From: an uncultured Clostridia bacterium
Lineage (GTDB): Bacteria; Bacillota; Clostridia; TANB77; CAG-508
Direction: 5' to 3'
DNA length: 45,199 bases
Assembly (NCBI GenBank): GCA_904387305.1
Contig: CAJFLB010000010.1
Coordinates: 1 to 45,199, forward strand
The position numbers were made by a program, and so were the translations under genes. The notes under the pieces are model-generated. The model was not told the DNA's origin. It was given only the letters and a program-made list of their open reading frames with translations, and searched no databases. Of the stretch, positions 8,002 to 16,408 are shown piece after piece. Numbering within the stretch: position 1 is the stretch's first letter; each line of letters starts with the position of its first letter.

Positions 8002-8802
8002 TATAAACATAAATAATACATATGCAAAAGGTGCTAAAAATATTAAGCTATCAATTCTATCTAACATTCCACCATGTCCTGGAATTAAGTTACTATAGTC
8101 TTTTATATCCACATATCTCTTTATACTAGAAGCTGCAAAATCTCCTACTTGGCCAATAATACTTAGTACAAGTCCAGCAATTCCTATGACAACATATGAA
8201 TATTCCATTCCCCAAAAAGTATTTGCTACATATGTATATATTAGCATAATTAGTATTCCAGCAATTGTTCCTGCTATACAACCTTCTATTGACTTGTTGG
8301 GACTAATTTTACTAAATTTATGCTTTCCAAAATATTTTCCAATGAAATATGCAAATATATCTGTTCCCCATGCTGCAAATATAACATACCAAATAAGAAT
8401 ATTTCCATTTTCCATTCCGTTGATTTTAGCAAAGAACATAAGTAACATCACAACATATAAAATTCCAAAAAGTGTATAGGCTACATCTTTGAAATTGGTT
8501 TTCATTTCTGTAATGATAACTTGGATAAACAATATTAATAATAATGTAGGAATAGATAAAATCGCTGTATGCAATAAATAAGGCTCTGGTATAACATGAA
8601 TTAATGCAATACTGGCACAACTTAAATAACCTATCCATCTTACTGGTTTTGCAATTTTTGAAATTGCATTAAAATATTCATCCATTGCTAATATGGCAAT
8701 AATTGCTAAAGCAATATCTACCACATGTACATTTCCAATAAGCAATACAATTAATACTAATGGAAATCCTAATAAGCCTGATGTAATTCTTTTTATATCC
8801 AT
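7999..8802 (-). CDS. cdsA: Phosphatidate cytidylyltransferase (CDP-diglyceride synthase)
   Basis: A 267-aa polytopic membrane enzyme that converts phosphatidic acid and CTP to CDP-diacylglycerol, the precursor of acidic phospholipids. The family signature is complete near the C-terminus: SSIKRYVDIKDYSNLIPGHG, then GMLDRID, with the metal-binding Asp residues. About eight membrane helices precede it. Length is normal for the family. GAGGAG lies 7 nt before the ATG. It sits between uppS and rseP, as in most Firmicutes except that dxr is not there. Confidence 0.95.
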   Translation of the reverse strand: MDIKRITSGLLGFPLVLIVLLIGNVHVVDIALAIIAILAMDEYFNAISKIAKPVRWIGYLSCASIALIHVIPEPYLLHTAILSIPTLLLILFIQVIITEMKTNFKDVAYTLFGILYVVMLLMFFAKINGMENGNILIWYVIFAAWGTDIFAYFIGKYFGKHKFSKISPNKSIEGCIAGTIAGILIMLIYTYVANTFWGMEYSYVVIGIAGLVLSIIGQVGDFAASSIKRYVDIKDYSNLIPGHGGMLDRIDSLIFLAPFAYVLFMFI

Positions 8803-8832
8803 AACGACTCCTCTTTTTTTTTCTTCTTGTTT

Positions 8833-9543
8833 TTAATTTGCTCCAAATTTTCTAGTTCTTTTTTCATATTCTATAATGGCATTATCCAAATCCTTTTCTG
8901 TAAAGTCTGGCCAATTTTTCTCAATAAATAAAAATTCACTATATACCAATTGCCATGGTAAAAAATTGCTTAGTCGTAATTCCCCACTTGTTCTAATTAA
9001 CAAATCTGGATCTGGTTCACCTTTTGTATATAAATTATTTGAAATCATTTCTTCTGATATATCTTGTATATCAATTTTTCCTTCTTTTACTTCTTGTGCT
9101 ATATTTTTTACTGCTTTTAATAGTTCATCTCTTCCACCATAATTTAAAGCAATATTGAATGTAACACCTGTATTATCTTTTGTTCTTTCCATACAATTAT
9201 ATATGCTTTTTTGCATGCCTGGTGCTAATGCAGATATATCTCCTAATATTTTTACTCGAATGTTTTCTGTATCAGCTCTTTTCGAATAATCATCTAAATA
9301 ACTTTGTAAAAGTGTCATTAATGCTTTCACTTCTTCTTCTGTTCGTTTCCAATTTTCTGTTGAAAATGCATATACGGTTATATATTCTAAACCTATTTTA
9401 TTGGCATATCTAACAATTTTCTCTAATGTTTTGGCTCCTGCTTTATGTCCAAAACTAGCTGGTTTTCCTTGTGCTTTTGCCCATCTTCTATTCCCATCCA
9501 TAATAATTGCAATATGCCTAGGCATATATTTTTTATCAAACAT
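8833..9543 (-). CDS. uppS: Isoprenyl transferase (undecaprenyl diphosphate synthase)
   Basis: A 236-aa soluble cis-prenyltransferase that adds isopentenyl units to farnesyl diphosphate to make the C55 lipid carrier for cell-wall synthesis. It has the hallmark IAIIMDGNRRWAKAQG at residues 12-27 with the catalytic Asp and the phosphate-binding NRRW. TVYAFSTENWKR and DPDLLIRTSGELRLSNFLPW are also present. GAGGGAG precedes the ATG. It is 14 bp downstream of ispA, which supplies its substrate, so the two consecutive steps are encoded together. Confidence 0.97.
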   Translation of the reverse strand: MFDKKYMPRHIAIIMDGNRRWAKAQGKPASFGHKAGAKTLEKIVRYANKIGLEYITVYAFSTENWKRTEEEVKALMTLLQSYLDDYSKRADTENIRVKILGDISALAPGMQKSIYNCMERTKDNTGVTFNIALNYGGRDELLKAVKNIAQEVKEGKIDIQDISEEMISNNLYTKGEPDPDLLIRTSGELRLSNFLPWQLVYSEFLFIEKNWPDFTEKDLDNAIIEYEKRTRKFGAN

Positions 9544-9557
9544 GTTTATTCTCCCTC

Positions 9558-10445
9558 TTATTTATTACGTTCTTTTATGTACTTAGCTAATTCTATTAAG
9601 AATCCAGCCTTCTCATTATATGTCTTTAATTCTTCTATTGCTTCTTTTGTTAATTCATCTAATTTTTCTTTTGCTCCCTCTAATCCGTATTTAGAAACAT
9701 ATGTGCATTTTTCTAATATCTTATCATTTCCTACTGGTTTTCCTAAAACCTTTTCATCTCCTTCTTCTGATAAGATATCATCCTTTATTTGAAATGCCAA
9801 GCCTATTTTTTCTGCATAAGATGTTAATCTATCTAAGTCTTCTTGTGAAGCTTCTGAAAGAATTGCTCCCATTCTAACACATAAAGTTAATAGCGCTCCT
9901 GTTTTATTTTTATGAATATATTCTAAAGTTTCCTCTGAAATTTGTTGCCCTTCTACTTCTGTATCAACAAATTCTCCTATAATCATTTTGTTAACTGCAT
10001 TTGAAAATTCTTGAAACACTTTTATTTTTTTTGTTAATTCATCTTTTTTAGAATTTTCTAAACTTTTACTAATAACTTTATATGCATTATTTAGTAATCC
10101 ATCTCCTGCTAAAATGGCTGTTGCTTCATTAAATTGTTTATGATTGGTTGGTTTTCCATGTCTGAAATCATCATTATCAATTCCTGGTAAATCATCATGA
10201 ATCAAGGAAAAGTTATGTACCATTTCTATAGCAACTGCAAATGGCATACATTCTTGAATATCTTCTTTAAATATTTGATATGTTGCAATTACTAAAATGG
10301 GTCTTATTCTTTTTCCACCAGCCATTAGGCTATATTCCATTGAACGATTTAGCATTTCTTCTGGACATTTTTTTGTTTCTATATGTTTTTCCACCTCACG
10401 ATTTATCAATTCTTGATATTGTTTTAGTTTTTCTTTAAAGTCCAT
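9558..10445 (-). CDS. ispA: Polyprenyl synthetase (farnesyl diphosphate synthase type)
   Basis: A 295-aa trans-prenyltransferase. The first Asp-rich motif is SLIHDDLPGIDNDD (about residues 80-93, with the DDxxxxD spacing typical of bacterial FPP synthases). The second is FQIKDDILSEEGD. GGKRIRP and KTGALL are also present. It condenses DMAPP/GPP with IPP to give FPP for uppS next door. AAAGGG gives a moderate ribosome binding site. It lies between frr and uppS, where many relatives have uppS directly after frr, and has its own promoter at 10464-10492. Confidence 0.9.
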   Translation of the reverse strand: MDFKEKLKQYQELINREVEKHIETKKCPEEMLNRSMEYSLMAGGKRIRPILVIATYQIFKEDIQECMPFAVAIEMVHNFSLIHDDLPGIDNDDFRHGKPTNHKQFNEATAILAGDGLLNNAYKVISKSLENSKKDELTKKIKVFQEFSNAVNKMIIGEFVDTEVEGQQISEETLEYIHKNKTGALLTLCVRMGAILSEASQEDLDRLTSYAEKIGLAFQIKDDILSEEGDEKVLGKPVGNDKILEKCTYVSKYGLEGAKEKLDELTKEAIEELKTYNEKAGFLIELAKYIKERNK

Positions 10446-10463
10446 ATCTTGTCTGCCCTTTCT

Positions 10464-10492
10464 ATAATAATGATATCACTTCTATATGTCAA
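10464..10492 (-). promoter_or_regulatory. Promoter of ispA-uppS-cdsA-rseP
   Basis: Minus strand: consensus -35 TTGACA (10487-10492), 17-bp spacer, -10 TATTAT (10464-10469). The expected start leaves a leader of only about 12 nt before the ispA ATG, just enough to hold the AAAGGG site. Confidence 0.7.
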
Positions 10493-10531
10493 AAACTTGA
10501 TTTTTATTAACACACTATTTTCTTATGCATG

Positions 10532-11080
10532 TTATACACTCATGATTTCTTTTTCTTTCTTACTTAAAATTTCATCAATTTCTTCTATATGTTTATCTGT
10601 TAATTTTTGTATTTCATTTTCTGCATTTTTTAATTCATCTTCTGTTATATTTCCTTCTTTTTGTTCTGCTTTTGCTTCTTCAATCCCATCTCTTCTAACT
10701 GCTCTAATGGCTACTTTTGCCTCTTCTGCCATTTTCTTTACATCTTTTACTAATTCTTTTCTTCTCTCTTCATTTAATTCAGGGAAAGCTAGTCTTATGA
10801 CTTTTCCATCATTATTTGGATTGATTCCAATATCTGAAGCTAAGATTGCTTTTTCAATTTCTTTTAAAACACTCAAATCCCATGGTTGTATAACAATTAG
10901 TCTAGCTTCTGGAACAGATATTCCTGCTACTTGATTAATTGGTGTTGGTGTTCCATAATAATCTATTTTTACCTTGTTTAATATGGCAGGATTTGCTCTT
11001 CCTGCTCTAACTTCTGCTAATTTTTCAGCAAAATTATTAATTGTTTTTCCCATTCTTTCTTTTAAATCTTCATAATCCAT
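10532..11080 (-). CDS. frr: Ribosome recycling factor
   Basis: A 182-aa soluble factor that with EF-G splits post-termination ribosomes. The family pattern is clear: AEVRAGRANPAILNKVKIDYYG near the N-terminus, then PLNQVA-like PTPINQVAGISVPEAR, and the hinge NPNNDGKVIRLAFPELNEERR. Length is normal (about 185). AAAGGAGAG precedes the ATG. The usual partner pyrH is upstream but separated by an unrelated membrane-protein gene. Confidence 0.98.
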   Translation of the reverse strand: MDYEDLKERMGKTINNFAEKLAEVRAGRANPAILNKVKIDYYGTPTPINQVAGISVPEARLIVIQPWDLSVLKEIEKAILASDIGINPNNDGKVIRLAFPELNEERRKELVKDVKKMAEEAKVAIRAVRRDGIEEAKAEQKEGNITEDELKNAENEIQKLTDKHIEEIDEILSKKEKEIMSV

Positions 11081-11125
11081 AATTATCTCTCCTTTTCACT
11101 TTTGTGCGTCAATTTTTTGATTTTG

Positions 11126-11842
11126 CTAACGCACATTTTTCTCATCTTTAAATAAAATTTTATCATTTTTTTCTAATATTTCTCTTCCCTTGATACCTTT
11201 ATCTATTTTTGAAATCCTATATGTATTTACCATCATAGTAATAACATATAAAATCAATATTAAGTATATTCTTATTTTAAAATATCGATATTGTGATATA
11301 TTTTCTTCTATAAACACTTCTTTTTCTGTTTTTGTATGTACTTCTTGCTCTAAAAATGTTTTCCAAAGGTCTACATATTCTGTGTCTGTTTTATTTTCTA
11401 TTTTTGTATCATAAACATTCCCAAAATTTTCTTCATTATTATATGTTTTATCTAAAATTGCTTCTATATAGAAGAACATGATTATACATATAATATTAAA
11501 AAATAATAGTATTTTTAATAGATGACTTAACATCTTTTTATCTTTTAATAATATATTAAATACTATAATTAAAATAGTAATAATTGCTAATATAATCATC
11601 ATTCCATAGGTAAACGTGTTCTTGATTTCTTCTAAATAATCAACTATATTGGGTTTATAGAAAAATACTAAAAATATCAAAACCAATAACACAATTATGG
11701 CGATAATCGATATATTTATTATTATACCTGCTCTATAGCTCTTTTTCTTTTGTTCTTTCTTTTCTTGTTTTTTATAATCTTTCTCTCCACTTTTCATATC
11801 TATGAAATAACTTTTTTCATATATATTTTTATCCTCTTTCAT
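11126..11842 (-). CDS. Hypothetical four-helix membrane protein between pyrH and frr
   Basis: A 238-aa protein that I do not recognise. The start is set at the ATG at 11842 because AAGGGG lies 5 nt before it; a longer frame to 11884 overlaps pyrH. A lysine- and glutamate-rich cytoplasmic N-terminus (residues 1-38) precedes helices at about 40-62, 76-98, 106-128 and 190-210. Between helices 3 and 4 lies a 60-residue polar loop. The C-terminal 30 residues are charged. It interrupts the near-universal pyrH-frr pair. A dyad (GTGCGT / ACGCAC, about 11103-11133) overlaps its end but has no U tract, so read-through into frr is likely. Confidence 0.75.
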   Translation of the reverse strand: MKEDKNIYEKSYFIDMKSGEKDYKKQEKKEQKKKSYRAGIIINISIIAIIVLLVLIFLVFFYKPNIVDYLEEIKNTFTYGMMIILAIITILIIVFNILLKDKKMLSHLLKILLFFNIICIIMFFYIEAILDKTYNNEENFGNVYDTKIENKTDTEYVDLWKTFLEQEVHTKTEKEVFIEENISQYRYFKIRIYLILILYVITMMVNTYRISKIDKGIKGREILEKNDKILFKDEKNVR

Positions 11843-11873
11843 TTTTCCCCTTAAATATTTTTCAAAATTTATC

Positions 11874-12581
11874 TTATGAAACAATGGTTCCTATCTTCTC
11901 ACCTTTCACTGCTTTTACAATATTTTCTGGATCAGCTATACCAAATACTAATAAAGGTATATTGTTGTCTCTACACATAGCAGTTGCTGTTGAATCCATA
12001 ACTTTTAAATCTTTATTTAAGACATCTAAGTATGAAATTTCTTCAAATCGAATTGCATCCGGTTGTACTTTTGGATCTGCAGAATATACTGCATCAATTG
12101 CTTTTCCTAAAAGGATAATATCTGCTTTAATTTCTGTTGCTCTTAGTACTGCTGCAGTGTCTGTTGTGAAATATGGATGTCCTGTACCACAAGCAAATAT
12201 AACAATTCTTCCTTTTTCTAAATGTTTTTCTGCTTTTCTTTGTATAAATGGTTCTGCAATTTCTCTCATTTCAATAGCAGTTTGTACTCTTGAATGAAGT
12301 CCTCTTGCTTCTAAAGCATCTTGCAAAGCCAATCCATTCATAGCTGTTGCTAACATTCCCATATAGTCTGCTGTCGTTTGTTCCATTTGATGTCCATTTC
12401 TACCTCTCCAGAAGTTTCCTCCTCCAACAACAATGGCTACTTGTACGCCCATCTCTACAACTTCTTTTATTTTATCACATATGTTTCCTACTGTTTTTGC
12501 ATCGATTCCTGTCTTTTGTTCTCCTGCTAATGCTTCTCCGCTTAATTTTAATAGTACTCTTTTATATTTTGCCTCTGACAA
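11874..12581 (-). CDS. pyrH: Uridylate kinase (UMP kinase)
   Basis: Bacterial hexameric UMP kinase of the amino-acid kinase fold, making UDP from UMP and ATP for pyrimidine synthesis. The sequence shows [40 protein letters not shown] and [14 protein letters not shown] place the start at TTG 12581 (235 aa) rather than GTG 12590, because AAGGAGA abuts the GTG but lies 9 nt before the TTG. Upstream is a divergent plus-strand small gene. Downstream is the hypothetical membrane gene and then frr. Confidence 0.96.
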   Translation of the reverse strand: MSEAKYKRVLLKLSGEALAGEQKTGIDAKTVGNICDKIKEVVEMGVQVAIVVGGGNFWRGRNGHQMEQTTADYMGMLATAMNGLALQDALEARGLHSRVQTAIEMREIAEPFIQRKAEKHLEKGRIVIFACGTGHPYFTTDTAAVLRATEIKADIILLGKAIDAVYSADPKVQPDAIRFEEISYLDVLNKDLKVMDSTATAMCRDNNIPLLVFGIADPENIVKAVKGEKIGTIVS

Positions 12582-12751
12582 TTTTTCCACTCTCCTTACT
12601 AATTTCTTATCAGAGATATTCTATCATATATTTTAAAAAAATACAGTATTTTTACTAAATTTATTAATTTTTTCTTAATTCTCTTTTGTTTTTATGGTTT
12701 ATCTCTTTGATTTGTATTTTTCTATATCACCTAGCTAACAAGTGATTTCTG

Positions 12752-12780
12752 TTGCTTATTAGCTTGATTTATGATATAAT
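12752..12780 (+). promoter_or_regulatory. Promoter of the plus-strand small membrane peptide
   Basis: -35 TTGCTT (12752-12757), 17-bp spacer, -10 TATAAT (12775-12780). A small hairpin (TAAGCCTA / TAGGCTAA) lies in the leader before the AGGAGG. The rest of 12593-12751 is AT-rich and should hold the pyrH promoter, which I could not pin down. Confidence 0.6.
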
Positions 12781-12846
12781 ATTATTCTAATACGGTAACT
12801 TTATAGTTAAGCCTATTTTTAGGCTAATTTCATAGGAGGATAAATA

Positions 12847-13017
12847 ATGATAAAAGGAACAATGATTACTATTATTATTTTGTTGACAGCACTTTTCATT
12901 GGTCTCTGGTTTATGGATTATTGCTTTTTCAAAAACAACTCATCTATTTGTAAGATTTTAAGCACTGTAGATGTGGTTGCTTTGTTGTTAGTAATATTTG
13001 TAACATCGTTCCCCTAA
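12847..13017 (+). CDS. Small membrane peptide (56 aa)
   Basis: A plus-strand gene with AGGAGG 7 nt before the ATG, a promoter upstream and a strong terminator downstream. That makes it a well-supported small gene despite no recognised family. Two hydrophobic helices (about residues 6-24 and 42-55) flank a polar turn with FFKNNSSICK. It stands alone on the opposite strand between pyrH and tsf. Function unknown; a small membrane regulator or a toxin-like hydrophobic peptide are possible, neither supported further. Confidence 0.7.
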   Translation: MIKGTMITIIILLTALFIGLWFMDYCFFKNNSSICKILSTVDVVALLLVIFVTSFP

Positions 13018-13034
13018 AATATGAGGCCTTTTAT

Positions 13035-13075
13035 AAAAGAAAAAGAACAGAGAGCTTTTCTGTTCTTTTTCTTTT
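13035..13075. terminator. Bidirectional terminator between the small peptide gene and tsf
   Basis: A perfect 17-bp stem (13035-13051 with 13059-13075) and a 7-nt loop, with A-rich and T-rich flanks that work on either strand. It serves the plus-strand small gene and the minus-strand tsf. Confidence 0.85.
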
Positions 13076-13079
13076 ATTC

Positions 13080-13958
13080 TTATTTTAATTGATTCATAAC
13101 TTCTTCAGCAAAGTTTTCTTCTTTTTTCTCGATTCCTTCACCTTTTTCAAATCTTGCAAATTCTACAACTTCTGCATCTTTTTGTTTTAATAATTCAGAT
13201 ACTTTCATATTTGAATCTTTAACAAAAATTTGGTCAACTAGACAAATTTCTTCAAAGAATTTTCTAATTCTTCCTTGTACAATTTTTTCTGCAATTGCTT
13301 CTGGTTTTCCTTCATTCATTGTTTGTACTTTTAAGATTTCTTTTTCTTTTTCTACTCTTTCTGCTGGAACTGATTGCTCATTTAAGTATTCTGGTCTTGC
13401 TGCTGCAATTTGCATACATAGATCTTTTGCAACTTCTTTGTCACCTTTTGCCATATTGATTAAAACAGCAATTTTTCCATCTCCATGAATATATGATTCT
13501 AACAATCCGTTTGATTCAAATCTTGCAAATCTTCTGATGCTTAAATTTTCACCAATTGTAGCAATTTTTCCTACTAATGCTTCATTAACTGTTTTTCCAG
13601 CTTCAAATGTAGCTTCTTGATTTAATAAATCTTCTACATCTTTTGGATTTTTTTCAACAACTTGTTTTGCTACATTTTTAACAAATGTTTTGAATTCTTC
13701 ATTTTTAGCAACAAAGTCTGTTTCTGAATTTACTTCTACGATTGCTCCTACTTTTCCATCTTCTGAGATATATGCTTCAACTAAACCTTCAGCTGCAACT
13801 CTTCCTGATTTTTTAGCTGCTTTTGCAATTCCTCTTTCTCTTAATAATTCGATTGCTTTTTCCATATCTCCATCAGTTTCTGTTAAAACTTTTTTGCAAT
13901 CCATCATTCCTGCACCTGTTTTTTCTCTTAACTCTTTTACTAAGCTAGCTGTTACCAT
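13080..13958 (-). CDS. tsf: Translation elongation factor Ts
   Basis: A 292-aa guanine-nucleotide exchange factor for EF-Tu. The N-terminal UBA-like region LVKELREKTGAGMMDCKKVL (residues 5-24) and the TDFVAKNEEF core motif near residue 80 are classic. The coiled-coil and C-terminal module (KSKEILK-like, VDQIFVKDSN, EVVEFARFEKGEGIEK) are intact. AGGAGG precedes the ATG. It follows rpsB, the usual pair, with two hairpins in the gap that could lower read-through. Confidence 0.98.
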   Translation of the reverse strand: MVTASLVKELREKTGAGMMDCKKVLTETDGDMEKAIELLRERGIAKAAKKSGRVAAEGLVEAYISEDGKVGAIVEVNSETDFVAKNEEFKTFVKNVAKQVVEKNPKDVEDLLNQEATFEAGKTVNEALVGKIATIGENLSIRRFARFESNGLLESYIHGDGKIAVLINMAKGDKEVAKDLCMQIAAARPEYLNEQSVPAERVEKEKEILKVQTMNEGKPEAIAEKIVQGRIRKFFEEICLVDQIFVKDSNMKVSELLKQKDAEVVEFARFEKGEGIEKKEENFAEEVMNQLK

Positions 13959-14026
13959 TATAAATTCCTCCTTTTTTATATAGAAAAATCACTTCGCAAT
14001 TTTTCTGTAAATATTATTTTTTATTG

Positions 14027-14051
14027 AATAAGAACATCATTTGTTCCTATT
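14027..14051 (-). terminator. Hairpin in the rpsB-tsf gap
   Basis: Minus strand AATAGGAACA / TGTTCTTATT (one G-T pair) with a 5-nt loop, followed by sparse U. It is the second of two hairpins between rpsB and tsf. Weak as a terminator; it could be an attenuator or processing site. Confidence 0.4.
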
Positions 14052-14056
14052 TAATA

Positions 14057-14092
14057 AAAAGAATAGAGCAGAAAAGCCCTACTCTTCTTTTA
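14057..14092 (-). terminator. Attenuator-like terminator between rpsB and tsf
   Basis: Minus strand GAAGAGTAG pairs with CTGCTCTATTC (one bulge), extended by AAAA/TTTT and ending in CTTTTTATT. It lies 11 bp after the rpsB stop. As tsf has no clear promoter of its own, it probably works as a partial terminator. Confidence 0.6.
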
Positions 14093-14103
14093 TTAAACAA
14101 ATA

Positions 14104-14892
14104 TTATTCTTCTACTTCTTTGTTTTCTTCTTCGTTTGCTACAACTTCTTCTATTGTTGTAGCTTCTTCAGTTGCTGCTACTTCTTGTTCTTCTCCAGCT
14201 TCAAAGCTTTCACCTTGTTTACCTTCGATAACTGCATTTGCCATAACATCAGCAATTAATTTTACTGCTCTGATAGCATCATCATTACCTGGAATTGGGT
14301 AATCTAATTCTTCTGGATTACAGTTTGTATCCACTAATCCAATAACTGGTATATTTAATTTTTTAGCTTCTAAGATAGCAATTCTTTCTTTTTTAGGATC
14401 TACTAAGAAAATAACTCCTGGTAGTTTGTCCATTTCTTTAATTCCACCTAAATTTCTTTCTAGTTTTTCCATTTCTTTCTTTAATAGAATAACTTCTTTT
14501 TTAGGTAATACTTCAAATGTACCATCTTGTTCCATAGCTTCTAAATCTTTTAATCTTTGAATTCTTTTTTGAATTGTATCAAAGTTTGTTAGCATTCCTC
14601 CTAACCATCTTTGATCAACATAGTACATTCCACATTTCAATGCTGCTTCTTTTACACATTCTTGTGCTTGTTTTTTTGTTCCTACAAATAGAACTGTTTT
14701 TCCTTCTTCAACTTGTTCTTTTAAGAAAGCATATGCTTCATCAAGTTTTTTAGAAGTTTTTTGTAAATCGATGATGTGAATTCCGTTTCTAGCTTGGAAT
14801 ATATATTCTGCCATTTTAGGATCCCATCTTCTTGTTTGATGTCCAAAGTGAACACCTGCTTCAAGTAATTGTTTCATTGCAACTACTGCCAT
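14104..14892 (-). CDS. rpsB: Small ribosomal subunit protein uS2
   Basis: A 262-aa 30S protein needed for S1 or mRNA docking near the anti-Shine-Dalgarno region. It contains [19 protein letters not shown] at the start, [27 protein letters not shown], and [21 protein letters not shown]. The ATG at 14892 is chosen because GGGAGG lies 8 nt before it; the frame open to 14925 contains this site. The Glu-rich tail of about 35 residues is a common lineage extension. It has its own promoter at 15002-15030. Confidence 0.98.
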   Translation of the reverse strand: MAVVAMKQLLEAGVHFGHQTRRWDPKMAEYIFQARNGIHIIDLQKTSKKLDEAYAFLKEQVEEGKTVLFVGTKKQAQECVKEAALKCGMYYVDQRWLGGMLTNFDTIQKRIQRLKDLEAMEQDGTFEVLPKKEVILLKKEMEKLERNLGGIKEMDKLPGVIFLVDPKKERIAILEAKKLNIPVIGLVDTNCNPEELDYPIPGNDDAIRAVKLIADVMANAVIEGKQGESFEAGEEQEVAATEEATTIEEVVANEEENKEVEE

Positions 14893-15001
14893 TTTTAATT
14901 CCTCCCTTTTTGTTATTTCTTCCATAAAGTTCTTTGTTTCTTAGGACCAATTATATTGGCACACCCTTTAAAACTCACTTTATGTGTTTAATACGCTAAA
15001 T

Positions 15002-15030
15002 ATTATACCAAGTTTTGCCAAAAAAATCAA
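15002..15030 (-). promoter_or_regulatory. Promoter of rpsB (-tsf)
   Basis: Minus strand: -35 TTGATT (15025-15030), 17-bp spacer, -10 TATAAT (15002-15007), about 110 bp before the start. The leader contains the small hairpin CCAAT-TAT-ATTGG near 14946-14958, a candidate site for S2 autoregulation, but I cannot match it to a known leader. Confidence 0.7.
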
Positions 15031-15044
15031 GTGTTTTTCAATAA

Positions 15045-15120
15045 AAAAATGTCCTTTTGGAAACGTTCCCGTTTAGGACATTTTTGTCCTTTTAGGGACG
15101 TTTCTTTTTAGGACATTTTT
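15045..15120. repeat. REP-like palindrome pair (GGACATTTTT type)
   Basis: AATGTCC (15049-15055) is repeated in both orientations with AGGACATT around 15074-15083 and 15110-15119, interleaved with GGAAACGTTCCC and AGGGACGTTTC. It is a double palindrome resembling the one at 7949-8001, of the style associated with Y1 REP transposases. It sits between the gene at 15135 and the rpsB promoter. Confidence 0.6.
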
Positions 15121-15134
15121 ATAAATTTTAATAC

Positions 15135-15779
15135 TTATTTATCTCGTTCACTTCTTTTTCTTTCTTTTTCAATAAGCCTACTGGTTTCTTGATTATATGT
15201 TTCTTCATCTATTTCTCCAGTGTCTAATAATTGTTTCCATTCTTCAAGCTCTTTTTCTAATTTCTCCATTCTTTTTTGCTTTTTTTCACTTATATATTCA
15301 TTTTGTTCGTTTTTCTTTCCATAATACCATTCTGTATTTTTTATTGTTTTTTTACTCGTTTTCGGTCTAAATTCATCTTTATAAGTATAAGTATCACTAT
15401 TACTCACAATTTTAGTTCCTGCCTTCATAAGCATACCACATTGAAGAAGAAAAGCACCCATTATTAGCCAAGGCCAAGATGGTATTATAAATGGTAAGAG
15501 CATAGCTCCCAATCCCCATACATACCCTATTATTACTTTTGGCTGTTGTATAGTATTGACAAATATCATAATAACAGAACCTATTGTCAATAATATCTGT
15601 AGCCAACTAATTAATACAGTAATTATCGGGAATAAACCATAACTCCATTCTCCTCCATTAAGTGCAATATTTACATTTGTGACCATTTGTGACAAAAGAA
15701 GAATAATATATATAATTCTTATCGCACCTATCCCAAAAAGTCCATAACCAAAAATCTTATTTACTGTTTTTAAATTCAT
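15135..15779 (-). CDS. Membrane protein with C-terminal SHOCT-like segment
   Basis: A 214-aa protein with helices at about residues 7-30, 44-68, 74-92 and 98-118, a polar stretch, and then a coiled-coil ending in EELEEWKQLL-like sequence plus GEIDEETYNQE. The latter fits the short SHOCT oligomerisation motif found at the end of many Firmicute membrane proteins. The start is the ATG at 15779, since AAAGGGG lies 7 nt before it. It has its own promoter (15812-15840). Function unknown. Confidence 0.7.
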   Translation of the reverse strand: MNLKTVNKIFGYGLFGIGAIRIIYIILLLSQMVTNVNIALNGGEWSYGLFPIITVLISWLQILLTIGSVIMIFVNTIQQPKVIIGYVWGLGAMLLPFIIPSWPWLIMGAFLLQCGMLMKAGTKIVSNSDTYTYKDEFRPKTSKKTIKNTEWYYGKKNEQNEYISEKKQKRMEKLEKELEEWKQLLDTGEIDEETYNQETSRLIEKERKRSERDK

Positions 15780-15811
15780 ATTTTTTCCCCTTTTAATACA
15801 TTTATAATTCA

Positions 15812-15840
15812 CTTATATCATAATACGAGAAATGATTCAA
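15812..15840 (-). promoter_or_regulatory. Promoter of the SHOCT membrane-protein gene
   Basis: Minus strand: -35 TTGAAT (15835-15840), 17-bp spacer, -10 TATAAG (15812-15817), about 30 bp before the start codon. Confidence 0.5.
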
Positions 15841-15891
15841 TAGGGATATATTAAAATTGACATTTTTTATACTTTACTGTAACTTCTAAAA

Positions 15892-16242
15892 TTAATCTTC
15901 ATCTATATTATCCATTAATTCTCTTGCTTCTTTCCAACTTAGCACTTTTAAACACTCATATTCTTTTGATAATTTTTTGGAAATTTCTTTAGTATTATCA
16001 GTTGATTCTAAATCTGCTACAATAATATTTCTAAAATATTCTTCTCTCCCATATAATATTTTAAATAAAATAGACCTTAAAAATCCTTCTATTACCTCTT
16101 CTTGGTTTTTGACTCCTATAATTAGATAAATCCCTTTACTTTTAAATCTTGTATATGTATTGATATATATGATATTTTTTATAATTTCATATAAACCATA
16201 TAAGGCTAATGTCCAAAAAATTGTATTTAATATAAATTCCAT
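15892..16242 (-). CDS. Small membrane-tethered protein resembling a GT2 N-terminus
   Basis: A 116-aa protein. A hydrophobic N-terminal helix (residues 3-27) is followed by a soluble part. IYLIIGVKNQEEVIEGFLRS and IIVADLESTDNTKEISKKL resemble the first beta-alpha units and the D-x-S-x-D-x-T loop of family-2 glycosyltransferases. It is far too short for a complete enzyme and lacks the DxD and acceptor regions. It may be a stand-alone remnant or a small regulatory relative found near such operons. AGGAGG precedes the ATG. It lies between rplQ and the SHOCT gene. Confidence 0.6.
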   Translation of the reverse strand: MEFILNTIFWTLALYGLYEIIKNIIYINTYTRFKSKGIYLIIGVKNQEEVIEGFLRSILFKILYGREEYFRNIIVADLESTDNTKEISKKLSKEYECLKVLSWKEARELMDNIDED

Positions 16243-16344
16243 ATAGTTGCCTCCTATGGTTTTATTATATGTTTTTCTTTTTTTTTAGTTACTATTATAT
16301 TTTTTAACTATTTACATATACCACATGCAACATTTTTTTGCTTG

Positions 16345-16370
16345 AATAGGAAAAATGGAGTTTTCCTATT
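16345..16370. repeat. Hairpin downstream of rplQ
   Basis: Perfect 10-bp stem AATAGGAAAA / TTTTCCTATT with a 6-nt loop, 8 bp beyond the rplQ terminator. It may be a second terminator or part of the promoter region of the gene at 15892. The rest of 16243-16344 shows nothing clear. Confidence 0.45.
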
Positions 16371-16377
16371 TAACAAA

Positions 16378-16404
16378 AAAGAAGACCTCAATTGGTCTTT
16401 CTTT
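16378..16404 (-). terminator. Terminator of the alpha operon (after rplQ)
   Basis: Minus strand AAAGAAAGACC / GGTCTTCTTT (one bulged base) with a 6-nt loop, followed by TTTTTT. It starts 5 bp after the rplQ stop, ending the ribosomal superoperon. Confidence 0.8.
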
Positions 16405-16408
16405 CTGA

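Noticed and set aside
11103..11133. Terminator between the 238-aa gene and frr
   Set aside because: The GTGCGT/ACGCAC dyad has a long AT loop and no U tract, and frr lacks a promoter after it.
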